Shown piece by piece: positions 10,086 through 22,772 of a stretch of 64,000 bases of DNA. The notes below the pieces were generated by a model. The model did not search any database, was not told where the DNA came from, and saw only the letters and a program-made list of their open reading frames with translations. Position 1 is the first letter of the stretch, and every line of letters starts with the position of its first letter. A program made the position numbers and the translations under genes. The DNA is from Cliona cf. orientalis (Eukaryota > Porifera > Demospongiae > Clionaida > Clionaidae), in contig OZ005695.1 of assembly GCA_963930775.1 (NCBI GenBank), forward strand, positions 1,612,001 to 1,676,000. The letters run 5' to 3'.

Positions 10086-12086
10086 ATGGAGAACAAGCGT
10101 TCCTTACTCGTTTTTGACTCTGGTGAGCAAATTCTACCCAGAAAATCCACTGTGAGTGTACTAGAATACACACAGAACCATCTGTATAAATTGCAAGCCC
10201 CTCAAAGTGCCTAAATTATGAAGCAACTGTATAATGCTCGTATAACTATTTTAGACTTTAATATTTGGTAAACTTTTAGGTGAGTGTGGAGCAGTCAGAT
10301 GGGCGGGAGCTTCTCCTCCACAAGCTTGGCTATTCCCCTACCAAGTACAGCCTCTACGTCATACCAAACTCTGCACTATGGGCTGGGCTTACACCGTCAA
10401 ATATTACAAAATTGTCATCACCATCCAGCCATAGTGCTCACAAAAACATAGGCACGCTCCTGTTTGACCATGGAAGGCATTTCAGTCTAGTTCTGGCAAC
10501 GAAAAGTGGCGAGGAAAGAGATAACGATATAATTAGTGAGAGTGAGGAGTATTCTACCCCCAAAAACCAGTGTGATGCTCTTCTTCACGACATTGGTGAA
10601 TCTGGATACTCAACCAATCACTCTAGTCCTAGTATCGCCGCTACTCAGCCAGCTAGCGATGTCATCAATACATCATCCCCACAGAGCAAGCCCGCCGAGC
10701 CTGAGTGTGCTAAACTGAACGAGAGTTGCTCCACTATCATTGTCAGTGACTCTGAAGACGAGGAGAATCCTCTATCACTTAAACCCCCCGCCCTACCTGG
10801 ACTACATATACACAGGTTACAGCCACCGGCCAGCATAAATGACAATACATCTAGCATTCAACCAATCACCAGTCGGTATTTTTTGCCACCAACACCACTA
10901 TCAACACATTTGAAACATTCATCTCCTGTCATCATCAGCGACTCTAATAGCAGCAGGTCAGGAACTTACTTTAGAGGTTAATGGGGAGTATAGGAATTTC
11001 CCACCCCTGAGATTGATTTCCCTCCCTAGAATTTCCAAAGTGTACATAAGGATAGTACTCTCAAATATTGAAATAAATTGATCCCTTCCCCCCACAGGGG
11101 CGGCACAGAAGTTATAAAAGTGATACGGCACAAGTTTATGGCTTGTGTAATAATTATTGCAAGTACTAATACAAAATTGTTTAATATATAGCTATAAATA
11201 CACAATAGACACATACAAAATAATTATACTTTAGTGTTACTTCTGTTATAGCTTTCCCAAACACTGCGTTTTATAGCGCTATGCAGCGAGCTATAATAAT
11301 GCGCATGCTCAATAGCTGGGTTGCCACACCTACTCAACAAAGTGGGTGGGGTAGAGCTTATCACAGAGGCAAAAGTGGTCCGGCGTTGCGCAGAGCTCCT
11401 GGAAGTGCTCCGGCGTTTGCCGCACCAGCTGGACCGTCTATGCCGCCCTTGCCCCACCCTTCCTGATTGAAGAACCCCCAGTTGATGATCCTTTATTAAT
11501 CCCTGCAGGTGTAGTCAGCAGCGAAAGCAGAGACCTACTTCTTCAAGGGATGATGTCATTATCATTTCTAGCTCAGATGAAGCAGAATTGCATGGAGAAC
11601 AACAGAGCAACAGACAGCAGATAGATCTACTATCTGGGCGTTCACCTCAGTCTAGCGATGAAGGGATTGTCCTGGACAGTCGATGGGAGGGGCCTCGCTG
11701 TTCTAGCACAAGAGCAGAGGAGGGGAATCAGAGTGCATTGACAGCATGTTCTTCATCAATTGATGGCAGTTGCAGTTTGTTGTTAAGTGGGGCTAGGGAG
11801 GAAGGGCAGATGCTGAGTCAGCAGAAAACAGCCACCAAGCTGGTCAAGTGTGGTGGGTATGAGCTGACAGCTGCTGACCTGAGGACTCTTGAACCTCACA
11901 TGTGGCTGAACGATCAAGTGAGTAGAATACATTCAGTTTATGACTAGATTGGTACTTGTGTTACAGAGAATACGGTCATTACAATTAGTGAGATATCGTT
12001 AATGTTGATTATGCAAAATTTCTCTAGATATGGTGAACAATTGTAATTTTACATATTCATACCATCCCATTATCCACCTCTCACAC

Positions 12087-12119
<33 letters not shown>

Positions 12120-13031
12120 GAGCACAGATCATCAACAGCTACATGGAGTTGCTCACAGCAACCTACAGCCGTCGACACAAGATACACATCATGAGCACGT
12201 TCTTCTACACCAAGCTGAGTCGGTCCGGCTACCCTGGAGTGGAGAGATGGCTGAGGAGGCTGGACTGGAGGAGACTAAAGCTACTGCTGGTCCCTATTCA
12301 CGTCAACATGTCCCACTGGGCCCTGGCAGCTGTCAACTTCAGAACTAAGGTGTGTGTACTGGTGTAGATGTAATATGGCTGGGTAGTAGCTTTATTTTTT
12401 CAATAATCGTACAGTATGTCCATGATAAGTGTATATTGCTTTGGGTATTAACTTATTATTCATTCCCTTTGTCATAATACATCAGAACATTACCTACTGG
12501 GACTCGCTTGGAATCAGAAACACTTCATGTCTCAAGGTGTGTATATACACAGGATATGAATTAATATAAAATAGCCTTACTTATTCTGCCCACCCCCCTC
12601 AAACAAATCCTCTCATTCTATAGAGGCTGAAGATGTTCATGAAGAGATGTACCAAGGCTCGAAAGTATCCTCACTTGCATCGCTGGAGGCTGCACTATGC
12701 TAAGGTACCATTGGGAGTGGGAGTGCAAGGGACACATGGGTGGTTGTGGTCTGTTGTCATAGCAACATGTACCAGCATCCTTGCCTCGACTATAATTAAA
12801 GCACAATGTCATAATATTATTTTCTCAGGTGTGATTAATTTGTGTTAATTTTCACAGGGTATCCCTCATCAGCAGAATGGCAGTGACTGTGGTGTGTTTG
12901 TGTGTCAGTTTGCCAGGTGGCTCTGTTCCAGACCAAGGTCAAGGTCTCATTCTGATATTCCATTCCAACAACGGGACATGCCCAGGTTGAGAAGGACAAT
13001 GCTAGAACAACTGAAGAATGGTACAATGTGA
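10086..13031 (+). CDS. Ulp1/SENP-type SUMO protease (peptidase C48)
   Basis: Seven exons: 10086-10151, 10280-10956, 11509-11917, 12128-12349, 12486-12536, 12624-12704 and 12858-13031, an exact 559-codon frame. Family role: removes SUMO from proteins or processes its precursor, usually in the nucleus. The catalytic domain is C-terminal (about 355-559): His447 in MSHWALAAV, Asp464 in YWDSLG, Gln507 in the oxyanion position and Cys513 in NGSDCGVFVCQFA. The His-Asp spacing of 17 and Gln-Cys spacing of 6 match human SENP1. The long N-terminal region is disordered and Ser-rich, with three SUMO-interacting-motif candidates (STIIVSDSEDEE, PVIISDSN, DVIIISSSDEAE). The start at MENKRSLLVFDSG is supported by the same exon in the decayed copy. 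Closest to the SENP1/2/3/5 group; the exact member is not assigned. Confidence 0.92.
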
Positions 13032-13735
13032 CGTATATCAGACTAGTAATACACCAATCACTATCATTTGAGTTTGAAATGAATTATGGCAGCAGTATGC
13101 TTGCCAATAGTGCCTTTCCAAGGCAAGTGGGAAGATCAGTGTACATTTTTCTAGTTGTTGGCAGGGGGAGCTCCCTGGTACTCTCCCCTAGTCCCAACTC
13201 CCTGAAGATGTCATAGTTTTGGTGTTTTGTAAACAAGTTTTCTTTTCTGATTTGTTCAATGTACATCAGTATAGTGACCTCAGGGGAGAAGGCCCAAGGG
13301 ATTTCCCTTTAGGGGGTGGGGGAGAATTTTCCCCTGTCAACAATGGGGTAATGATGGGATGAAAATGCATTGTGTTTATTAGGGCACAAATGATTGATGA
13401 ACAAAATAAAATTTTTGTTTCACTCATGAAGGAGAGGAAGAGGGAGAGAGGGAGGGAGGGAGAGATGGAGAGAGAGAGAGATATAGACAGACTAACTAAC
13501 TTGTGGTGTTCATATTCTTACATCAGCGATTTGTAATAATATTATGGTAATCAAGACAAGAGTCCAGTAATCTGCAAGAGCAAATCAAATTACAACTGCT
13601 TGAATCATTAATGTCTGCTCACAAGTAACAAAAACTTATTGTAACCTCAAAACCTTGCCACAAAAATATGAAATATGCACCGTGCAAGTCTAAATATTTA
13701 GACCTTGGATGGTACTGTGGTTGCATTGCTTACCT
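13032..13735. other. Intergenic spacer of duplication unit 2
   Basis: No gene seen. It aligns in patches with 6472-7480 and includes a GGGA/GA-rich tract at about 13434-13482. Confidence 0.5.
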
Positions 13736-14565
13736 TTCTTATGGCTTGGGCTGAAGCTAGTCGATAGTGCTAAAGAACATTCTGGTTCTGTAGTGAAATG
13801 CAAGGTGTGTAAACCAAACCAGTCTAGTAGCATAGAACATGCGCAGTGTGATCAAATTAGCTAGCCAAAGAAGAGAGGGAGGGAGGGACTGGCTTACTGG
13901 ACTAATACGACAATGGAAAGGCAGGTGAGAGAGAAGTGACGTTAGTGGGAAGGAGAAGAAAATCTCGGGATCCAGCCAATAATACCAGATATCCCCCCCC
14001 CCTTGCTTATTATTATAATTCTGTACACCTATTATAATAGGCTATTGTGTACCTGAAACTACTTCGATGTTGACTTTCAGAGTGTAGTTTGCAACATTAT
14101 GATCATTAGTGCTACTTATTCCTCTGATCATCAGCATAGCTGATTTGTTCAGGAAGAACTTTTTTTCGTGCTTGTACGGAGGGATGTAGTAGACCTCGGG
14201 CGATCTAACAACAGCATTTGGAGGGTAGAAGTTGTATGCTATATCGAAAATCTCGGGAGTATTATTCTTGCAAACTATGCTCTGTAGAGAGTTTGCAACG
14301 ATCGTGATGGTGTCATCTTCTCTAAGTTGATTATCGCCATCAATGGTGAAATGTTCGCAAGTGAAATCTAGAGATGCAAAATTGTCAAAACAGGCATCAC
14401 AAGCAGTATGATTGGTACATACTTAACTTGCATAAACTCATGCTTTATAGCATTCATATTATTATTATGATCAGTGTTATTCTCACCTGGCTGATCTTGA
14501 CAGTAGACTTGAGGATGAAAGATAATCACCACGATGGAACTTGCGGTCAATAAGTTGGTGTTCAT
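13736..14565 (-). CDS. Small secreted glycoprotein, copy 2 (3' end uncertain)
   Basis: Exon 1 starts at 14565 with a signal peptide nearly identical to copy 1 and ends at CAG|GTGAGA in phase 1. Exon 2 begins after CTCTAG near 14385 and reads DFTCEHFTIDGDNQLREDD through ANYTLKVNIEVVSG, aligning residue for residue with copy 1. A third exon near 13790-13736 reads EPECSLALSTSFSPSHKK. Intron 1 has an in-frame stop here, confirming that it is spliced out. Signal peptides are almost unchanged while the mature domains differ widely, suggesting fast evolution of the secreted part. Family not recognised; Ig-like fold is a guess from strand pattern. Confidence 0.55.
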
Positions 14566-14905
14566 CCTATATTATGGAAGTGGTTCTTAATGAGCTAATG
14601 ACACTGCATATCCACAGAATGCTTGCATGCATAATTATGAGTGTTTGTTAAGTGGCCACAGAGACGCGTCAGGGAAACCCCAGGGACTGTCCCTGCTGTC
14701 TGCAAGTCACAGTTCCAGTCAATTGCTGATGCAAGAGCTATGTTGTATAAGGTCAACAGAACGTGCTACATCATGGTTGATAAATATAAAGACTTAGTAT
14801 AAAATTTTCCAGTAGATCACTAGTTTACAGTTTGGTACAACACACAGAACAAGTGAATGGATTGTGAACAATTATTAATTTCTAACAATAAATAAATATT
14901 ACTAG

Positions 14906-17900
14906 TTAACTATACTCTAAGATCTTCTTGTGATAAAAGAGAAGGTACCTGAAGAAAGAAGGTGGGGGAGGGAGGGAGAAACACAGCAAAGTTAGCTAAA
15001 ATTAATGCATATCAGAAATTTTTCAGAAGTAGCTTACGCTTCACTAGCAAGCACCTCCTCCAGTGTTGCCTTGGTGATCCACGCATCATCACATTTGAAC
15101 CACTGCACAAAATAACAAAGAACGTCATAATAATTATATAGTACAACCCCTTTAGTTACCACAGAATGAGCAATAGCCTAAAACATTTTTTACCCCTCAA
15201 GGATTTAGGCTATATGCATAATTATTATTATGGTAGCATTATTAAAAATTATTTAACCTGGTCCTGCTGCTGCCTGACATAGCAAGTGTAGTGGCCGTTG
15301 AACAGGGAGCCACTGTGATTGACTACTGCAAATAGTGAGTACCTACACAGGAAAAAAATCATACTGTATTATGTCATGTGATCATCACGTGACTGTCACA
15401 TGACCCACCGGTTATCGCTTGACGACGAATTTCTAGCCATGAATGGTGTCATGTCCAGCTCAGGGGAGAACTGGATGAAGTTGGAGATCTTCCTTGACCT
15501 CAGTGAGTGCTCGAACCTCTTCAAGTGGAAACAGACCACGATGGGAAGCTTCTTCACCGTCAGTCTCTTTGTCGATTCCTGCAAATAAGGAGGGATAGAA
15601 TTAAGTAGGGATTCCCTTAGTCTATCTAAGCTAGATTCTTTTTCGCCTGACAACCTTCACCAACTCCCCACGCTTAAAGCACCGAGCAAAAGTGGCAATA
15701 ATTATACTCCCTGCAAGTATTTTATTCTTTGGTGTGGGAAGAGAAAGAAGTCAAAAGCTAAGTACTACAGGTCATGTCCTCCTATTACATGTATAATTTT
15801 GTGGGGAGAAGACGGCATAGGTAAGGTATTGTTTGAAAGTTAGGGTTTATGTCGACCGACCTGGTAGCTGTGGCACTTGCTGCACTTGATCTTGTGCTCA
15901 ATACCAAGATTCTCTGGACGAGTGAACCTGAAGATCACAATAATACGAGCATACATCAATATTCTGCATCATGATGATTGATGAGCACTATAATAATGCA
16001 GTTTTGTTTGTGCACCTTTCCAGACAGTCGTCAAGTGTAGAGGGTACCGGTATGCTGGAGAGAAGGGTCTCCCCAGAGTTGGTGGAGGCAGGGGACCCAT
16101 TGTCCATCTGAGTATCTCCAGAGGATAGGCCTATTCCAGGATTAGATTATTTCATAATTTCATTCCAAGTTCATATTCACGCACACACACACTTACCATT
16201 GGTTTCGAAAGGTGTGCTAGTCCTGTTGATGATACTGCTGGGGGCCAAGTCTAGAGAAATGTCTCGAAACGGATCCACTGTTGTTGACACAGCCCTGGGC
16301 GAGGGAAAGAACACATTCACAATAAAATCATGTGATCCTAATTAATATACAATTACCCAGCTAATGAGGAAAACATTCAAATCTGTCACAAAATTTGCTA
16401 ATAAGTGGTAATTACAGATAAATAAGAATCCTGCACCTAGTAGTCTAGCAAGCTAGACTTTTTCGTCTGACGACCTTTACCTAATCTATCCGTGTATGGA
16501 TAAGAATAGGTGAAGGTCGTTGGACAAAAAATAAACTATTGTGGTAGTATAATGGGCCCGCTGTACAAATCTACACATAGATAGCTAATTAAAAACACGT
16601 GCCACTGCGACTCACTTGCAGTTCTGGCAAGTGACGTCAGACTGAAGCCTCCCTCCGAACGTCTGGTCCACGATGCAGCTGCAGTGTCCCGGGTTGAGGA
16701 CAGTGGGCGTCTGGCCGCCTGAGTGATGGTGGAGAACATCAAGAGCGGAGATGAAGAACTCGTGAGCGTCTTGCTGCTCGTAGCCGGCCAGGTGCCGGGC
16801 GTGGGTCCAGACGAGGTGAAGGAGTTTGAACGGAATGTGAGGAGTGATCTGACCGGAATAGAACTGAATGTGGTGTGGTGTGGTGGTGTATGCATGGGAA
16901 TGTGCACATGTGTATGGATGGAATCAGGAATTGGGAATGAAATCATTATTAGAAAAATGTATCGTAATATTATACCAAGAGTGATGCCAAGTTGAATAAC
17001 ATTGTATATTATTGTACAAATGCATCTATGTGTACATATAATATAGTATTGTATTAGTAAAAAAAGATGTCATTATGATTGAGCATGACTGTGCAAATAT
17101 CTTATCAGGGATGTCAATAGTACTAAGCATGATTGTGCTGTAACACCACAACAATGAGAAGCATGACATGACATGGGGAAGTTTTGTAATTTAATCTGCA
17201 AATTGACTAAGTAATGGGGGGAGTGCTCTAATGGCTAATTAGCAAACCACATAATAAGCCACAGCCATCTCTCTCTCTCCCTGGCTGCTCTCCTCCCCCC
17301 CCCCCCCCCCCCCCCATCCCTCTTTCCTTCTCCCTCCCTGTCTCTCACCTGTTGAAAGAGGTTTCCCATCTCACAGACCACGCACTGTTGCTGCATGCTC
17401 TCTGAGTAGCACCTGTGACAATCGGATAAGAAGTAGTCCCTGAGAACTGGAGTGTGGACCAGAGCCTGCACGATGCAGCTCATGAAACAAGTGTTGCCAA
17501 GGTTATAGAGACCACGAAGACCTGGGGGAAGGAGGGAGAGGGAGAGAGAGGGAGAGAGAGAGAGAGAGAGAGCAGATGTGAGTCACAGTCAATAATTGAA
17601 AATTACTGGCTAAAAGTGCCTAACAACCAAATTGCCTCTGTTTCCCTATAAAAGGACAAATTAGCATAAGTTGTGAAATTCCTCCCAATTATTACCCATT
17701 AAAAACTTGGCACTGTCAAACACCAAAGCATACACACTCTTAGTCAGTCAGCCCTTATTCTCAGAGCTAGCTCTTAGCTCCCTAAAAAGGTCACCCAGGA
17801 TGTCCTAAAAGCTGCTAACCTCGTCCTTAGGCTCCCCCCAGTTTATGTATCGTCAAAGCCTAGGAATGGGCCTACACTGTATCCTTCATTTTGGCCTAGA

Positions 17901-19860
17901 CTGAGCATATAGCCATTTTCATTAAAATTTTACAACCAGCTTTTGAGACCAATGCTATGGTAAATGGCTATAAGATTTCATAAGCTTCGGGGATTCCCAT
18001 GATATCAAACTCACCGATGGTAGAACCTGGTTCCACTCTCTTTCTCTTTGGGTTCTTCTTGAGCAGGTCGATCTCGTCGTTGGTTGGCTCCCATGCCACG
18101 TAGGCCACCGGCTGTCGACTGATGTGGTAGTTCTTGTGTGCCAGCTGCTGGTCGATGGATCGGCTGATCTCGTCCAGGGTCGCGTCGTAGATGTAGTCAC
18201 GACACTTGAAGCAGTACAGGGTGCCATAGTTCAGCTCCACGGCTACATACATGTGAGAGAAAAATATTATATATAGTCTGACCAGTGACAACAATTACTT
18301 GCTTGTGGATAATATAAAATACAGCTATGAGAAAGCCATTGGTATTGGCTGGCACTATTGTGATTTTCCTGTTGTATGTTTACGTACAGTAGAGGTATGT
18401 GCTCAATCCATACTAACACACAAAAAAAAACACACACACGTCAAAGGCTAGTCCTTGTGGGTCTATAAGTCCTTGATGATAAAACTTGTTGGTCCTCAGA
18501 GTGAATTATTAAGACAAGGACAGTGTCCCGGGGGGGGGGGGGGGGGGGGGGGGACAAGCATATACACACTTGTCTACACATGAGCACAAAATTTATACAT
18601 CTACATGTATACATCATAGGTACACATGTTATGATGTTTTCGAGTTTTGTGTCTCACATACCAAAGATGTGTCCAGTTGTTTTGACGTGCACCTGCATGT
18701 GGTTCTCCGCGTCCAGGCAACCAAAGTAGACACAGAGCAGGCAAGTGTGGAGCCGGGGAGTGTAGCAGTGACACACATTACAGACACACGTCTTGGCCTA
18801 GTGGAAATCAAAGTAAGGGGAGTTTATACCAGGATTTTGTGAGTGCCACAAGTTAATATAAGCTGCTATACCGATAGGGACATTATTTGGAGGGAGGGAA
18901 GGTGGGGGCTCAGGGATTGTACGCCCACCCCCGGCCTGAGGTTGACTCCCCCTCCCTAGACTTTCTCAAAAGTGTACATTATACATAAAGAATGGTACGA
19001 AAGTGATAGAATGTGTCTAGTTTCCCCACTGTCCAAAACAACCAGCGATAGACGGATCCTATAATATGTATTAATCCCTGCCAGCATCGACACGTATACA
19101 CATACACATGTACAATAATATTATTTGAATACACTCAAAAGTGCTGAATAGCTGGGGAATGGGACCTGTATTCAATGACGAGGAAAGGATGACAATGTCA
19201 GACACAGTTTATCAGACGACTTACGGGACCTTATTCATGTACGTACATGCTGTTGATTTGTACTATCGAGTAATTACCTGTTTGTGCCCTCAAGATCTAG
19301 GTACCTCTAGGTACCTATACTCATATTGCATCGCTTGTACATGTACGTGCGTACATACACAGACGAATATCATGATACAAATAATCTATATAGTCACAGT
19401 CACACAGATATTACTTTTGATACAAACTATGACCACACCTTCTCGCGAGCTGCACAGAGCTAGAGGTCACCAACCAACCAACCCGGATGTGCGGTTAGTA
19501 TTGGCTACGCTACACACAATTACTACTTCAAACGGGCCAAGGATCTAAGGAATGCGCTCCCCCTCAGCCCACAAAACCACCGTACCGTGGGGCTAGGCTC
19601 GACTTCAAAAATTCAAACACAACCCGACCATTTTCCCCGCTATCTCCCTCCCTCCCTAGCAAATTTTAATCCTTCCAAAGAAACAATAAAAAATATGGCC
19701 GTGTTCTCTTCGTCTTTATGACGCTTTTGTATCTTACTTTTAATTTCCTGGCCTCGGCTGACGGCTTGACGAGGTACTTGTAGATGATTTTGAACGACTG
19801 AAGGCCTTGCGACTGCCTGTACTCGTGGAAATGAGCGCAGCCTTTGGCTAGCTCTGACAT
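14906..19860 (-). CDS. USP22: Ubiquitin hydrolase USP22 (SAGA deubiquitinase)
   Basis: Twelve exons: 19860-19738, 18797-18662, 18242-18015, 17521-17349, 16863-16616, 16294-16197, 16130-16016, 15927-15861, 15578-15409, 15342-15258, 15102-15038 and 14948-14906, an exact 517-codon frame. The protein has 516 aa (human 525). Residues about 8-110 are the ZnF-UBP domain ([22 protein letters not shown]), used in this family to dock on the SAGA deubiquitinase module. The catalytic domain has Cys174 in NLGNTCFM, His470 in [10 protein letters not shown] and Asp487 in FKCDD, plus CxxC zinc pairs. Signature [17 protein letters not shown] matches human USP22 closely. Family role: removes ubiquitin from histones H2B and H2A in the nucleus. 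The start at [11 protein letters not shown] was chosen because it aligns with the human N-terminus; an in-frame ATG-less extension upstream exists. Confidence 0.96.
18880..19010. repeat. Short dispersed repeat in USP22 intron 1
   Basis: The segment with CCCACCCC, then TTGACTCCCCCTCCCTAGA, then AGTGTACAT resembles 10990-11110 in protease intron 2. Probably fragments of one dispersed element; its ends are not defined. Confidence 0.35.
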
Positions 19861-20474
19861 CGTGATTCGTAGTGCTACTACTGTCTGTCGTGGCCGGCCG
19901 GCGATCAATCAGCTGCTAATAGCCATGGATCCACGATAAACATTCACTAAACACTTCACTGTGTATACGTGTGTATCCGGCCTATCCTGTTTTCATGTTA
20001 TGTTGGATATACTCCGGATACGCCTTCGATTATAAGTAGCGGGGTTTTCCCCGGGGCCCGAGAGGGGGGTTGGTAAAGATCGTCAGCATACTGGCTACGT
20101 AGCTGCAAATGCACTTCGACCCTTTGTAAAATTAATGATCACTGATGTATTATACATGAACACAAACATTAATGTGTGCAGCAGAGCAGCAATGCATGAG
20201 TAGGTGGGGCATTCAGCTTTAATTGGATTGAATGTGTTCAGTCTGTGATGATGATTGGCAGTCTCGGTCATCTATTGCAAACCTCTGTGATTCCTAATGG
20301 TGCAGAAATGAAATAATTGAATACAATAACAAACACCAATCATGTTCATGCAAGTGGCAAGGGTGCATAAACTAGAGTATAGCTATATATAGGAGCCAGG
20401 ATAATGCCCCCCCCCCCAAATTTTCGCAAACATTACATCAATCTGAAGTACAGAATCAGCGATCAAGATTCACA
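19861..20474. other. Spacer between USP22 and NUBP1
   Basis: It contains the USP22 promoter just beyond 19861 and the 3' flank of NUBP1. No ORF with support and no repeat with defined ends. Confidence 0.45.
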
Positions 20475-22653
20475 TCAAGTTGCTCCAATATTTAATATGC
20501 AATACGCAATACCTTTGATAATGGCTGCATAAGCCTTAGCAGCCGGAGAGTCTGGCACTTCACTAAGGAACGATTTTCCCTCGTCACAGCACTTGGCTAT
20601 CCGAGGGTCGAGGGGTAACCGGCCTAAAAATGGGACCCCCATGTCCGAGGCCATCTTCTCCGCTCCCCCAGTTGTAGGGGGGAATATTTGAGATTCCGTC
20701 TGTGGATGGAAAATGAAACACAGTGGAATGATATGCATACGTATACAAACAGTCATTCCTAGAAATTTGCCAAACAACTTGGCTACAAGCAACCTACTAC
20801 AACATACAAGAGCACCAGTTATCAATCTTACGCACACATACAATGGCATGCACACACATGCAAATAATTACCGTGTTTATGCAAATAAAACGCAAGATCT
20901 AATTAGCGCAAGAAAATTCACATTCTAGGATTTTAGGTAGAGTGTGACGACCTTTAGGCCACTCCAAATTAATTCATTGTTTCTCATCCCCCCTGAGCCA
21001 AAAAACTGATGCGGGCGGGCGGCTGGAAATGGTCGTTTATTCACAAGTTTGATGGGAAATGGTCGTCAAACCATAAGTAAGTTTAGCGGTCCAAAAAATA
21101 GAGGCGGTATACTTTTGTATTGTGCTGGTGCTGTTGGAAATACATGCGGGCGGAAATCAAGGGGGGATGAGAAACAACTAATTAATTTGGAGTGGCCTTA
21201 CCAGAAAATTGTGTGAAAGTTGAAATTAGAATTATTTTTTTAGCTTGCGTTGTATTTTTTCTACCGTACCGGCACCGGTACTGAAAATTTAGCGCTTCGA
21301 GTACCGGCATAATAGCCCGCCAAAAAACTTAGAAATTTTTCGAAAGTGGAGCATAAACAAAATGATAATATTATTTTGCACACACACCTTGCACTTGGGG
21401 CACACGAATCCGCTCATATTCTCCACCACACCAATCACGGGTAGATTCACTTTCCGACAAAAATTGATCTCCTTCCTGACGTCCATCAGCGATACCTCCT
21501 GGGGTGTGGTGATTATCACGGCACCGTCAACCTTTGTACTGCTGAGGTACTGCACTGTCGAGAGGTGCTCGTCCGACGTTCCAGGGGGCGTGTCCACCAC
21601 CAGGTAGTCAATGTCACCCCAATCCACGTCTCGAAGGAACTGTTTTATTAAACCTATAAACGAGGAATTTCTTGCGTGATATATACAGCTGCACCACCGT
21701 ATAATATGGCTACCTGTTTTAAATTACTGTAGTTAATCGAATACAATGCATGATCCAATTTAATGCAAGAAATTAGCATTTATACATGAGTGATTGACAC
21801 AGATAAACGTGCGTTTTTCAAAAAAATTTTCATGCATTGTAATACAAAATTAATTTTCTCACCATTCTTTTTTGGTCCCCTCCAAATGACTGCGTCGTCT
21901 GGGCTGGAGAGAAGGAAGCCAACTGACATCACACCCAGGTTCTCCTCAACAAACTGAAACAAATCATACAATACTGAATTTTTTTAATCTACAGCTGGAG
22001 TAGATTTTTTCTGACTTACCACCAGCGACCACCCTGATCCACTCTGATGCACCTGCTCCCCCTCCAGCCCCATCACCTTGGGAATGGATGGACCACAGAT
22101 ATCAACATCTAGTACAGCTACCTGAAATATGGAAAATAATAAGGAAGAAGTTTTCAAGTTTGTATCGATGATATGTACATGTACACCATCCCCCTCTCTC
22201 TGAGCATACCTGTGTATTTTCATCAGAAGCGAGGCCATGAGCAAGATGAGCAGTAAAGGTACTCTTCCCCACGCCACCCTTGCCAGAGAGAACAAGGATC
22301 TTGTGCTTCACATTTGCCATCTTTACTTTCACCTCTTCTATAGCTACACGTATTATGATGACAAAGTATTATGTAATGAATTTCGACGATTCCATAAAAA
22401 TTTACTAAAAATAATTACAGGCCAATTATTATTGATTTGCTTATTTCTGACCTGGATCAGGGGCCCGTGGCAGTCCAGATGCACATATACCCTGATTGGG
22501 ACAGCCTTGACAGGCCGATACCTTACCAGCATCTTCACTCTGAGTGCCAGGGCAATCTTCAAGGAGAGAGAAAATTACATGTATCATGAGAATTTAAAAT
22601 TCTGTGTGATTGTTTAACATACTTTCAGGGGCGTCCTGTGGAACATCAGTCAT
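20475..22653 (-). CDS. NUBP1: NUBP1/Nbp35, cytosolic Fe-S scaffold ATPase
   Basis: Seven exons: 22653-22623, 22556-22452, 22337-22210, 22121-22020, 21953-21863, 21653-21388 and 20699-20475, giving 315 aa (human 320). Four N-terminal cysteines (12, 26, 29, 35; spacing 13-2-5 as in human) bind one Fe-S cluster. The deviant Walker [10 protein letters not shown] spans about 63-71, then [11 protein letters not shown], then [17 protein letters not shown]-terminal CPKC (237, 240) makes the bridging cluster. Family role: with NUBP2 it assembles Fe-S clusters for cytosolic and nuclear proteins. The last residues ([13 protein letters not shown]) come from reading on past a possible donor in the terminal exon, so the exact C-terminus is less sure. 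Start [14 protein letters not shown] matches family length. Confidence 0.96.
20957..21197. mobile_element. PIF/Harbinger-like MITE in NUBP1 intron 6
   Basis: Inverted ends of about 35 bases start GGCCACTCCAAATTAATT and are flanked by TTA on both sides (20954-20956 and 21198-21200), the target duplication typical of PIF/Harbinger. There is no coding sequence. Another copy begins at 63883. Confidence 0.8.
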
Positions 22654-22763
22654 GTTTAGATCCTGCTAAAAACGTCTGAGCTGCCAAATGAGACCTTGCC
22701 ATGTGTAGCGAGGTCTGCACATGCATATGCACGCAAGCCACGCCTACATCATTAGGAGGCGCT
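22654..22763. promoter_or_regulatory. NUBP1 upstream region
   Basis: The stretch between the NUBP1 start codon and the first CAGAGG element must contain its proximal promoter unless expression begins within the transposons. No TATA box or recognised motif was seen. Confidence 0.3.
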
Positions 22764-22772
22764 AGCCTAGGC

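Larger units (their letters stand above)
4890..14600. repeat. Tandem segmental duplication (two units of about 4-4.6 kb)
   Basis: Unit 1 (about 4890-8900) and unit 2 (about 10030-14580) carry the same features in the same order: a SENP-type protease on the plus strand, then a convergent secreted-protein gene on the minus strand. Exons, introns and much of the intergenic sequence align. Examples are the GCATTAATTAGAAACA segment at 4920 and 10050, identical protease exon stretches, and the secreted gene's first exon at 8898 and 14565. Differences: unit 1 lacks about 1.4 kb of the protease, carries an extra inverted-repeat element (8012-8308) and has one small exon of the secreted gene twice. 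Confidence 0.85.

Noticed and set aside
10045-10155. ORF reading MRWRTSVPYSFLTLVSKF over protease exon 1
   Set aside because: The correct frame is one base different (MENKRSLLVFDSG); only that frame joins exon 2 in phase.
11281-11466. 61-codon ORF in protease intron 2
   Set aside because: Falls between well-phased exons 2 and 3 and has no homologue in the other unit.
19141-19548. 135-codon plus-strand ORF
   Set aside because: It lies inside USP22 intron 1, has no domain or splice support, and its composition matches the intron.
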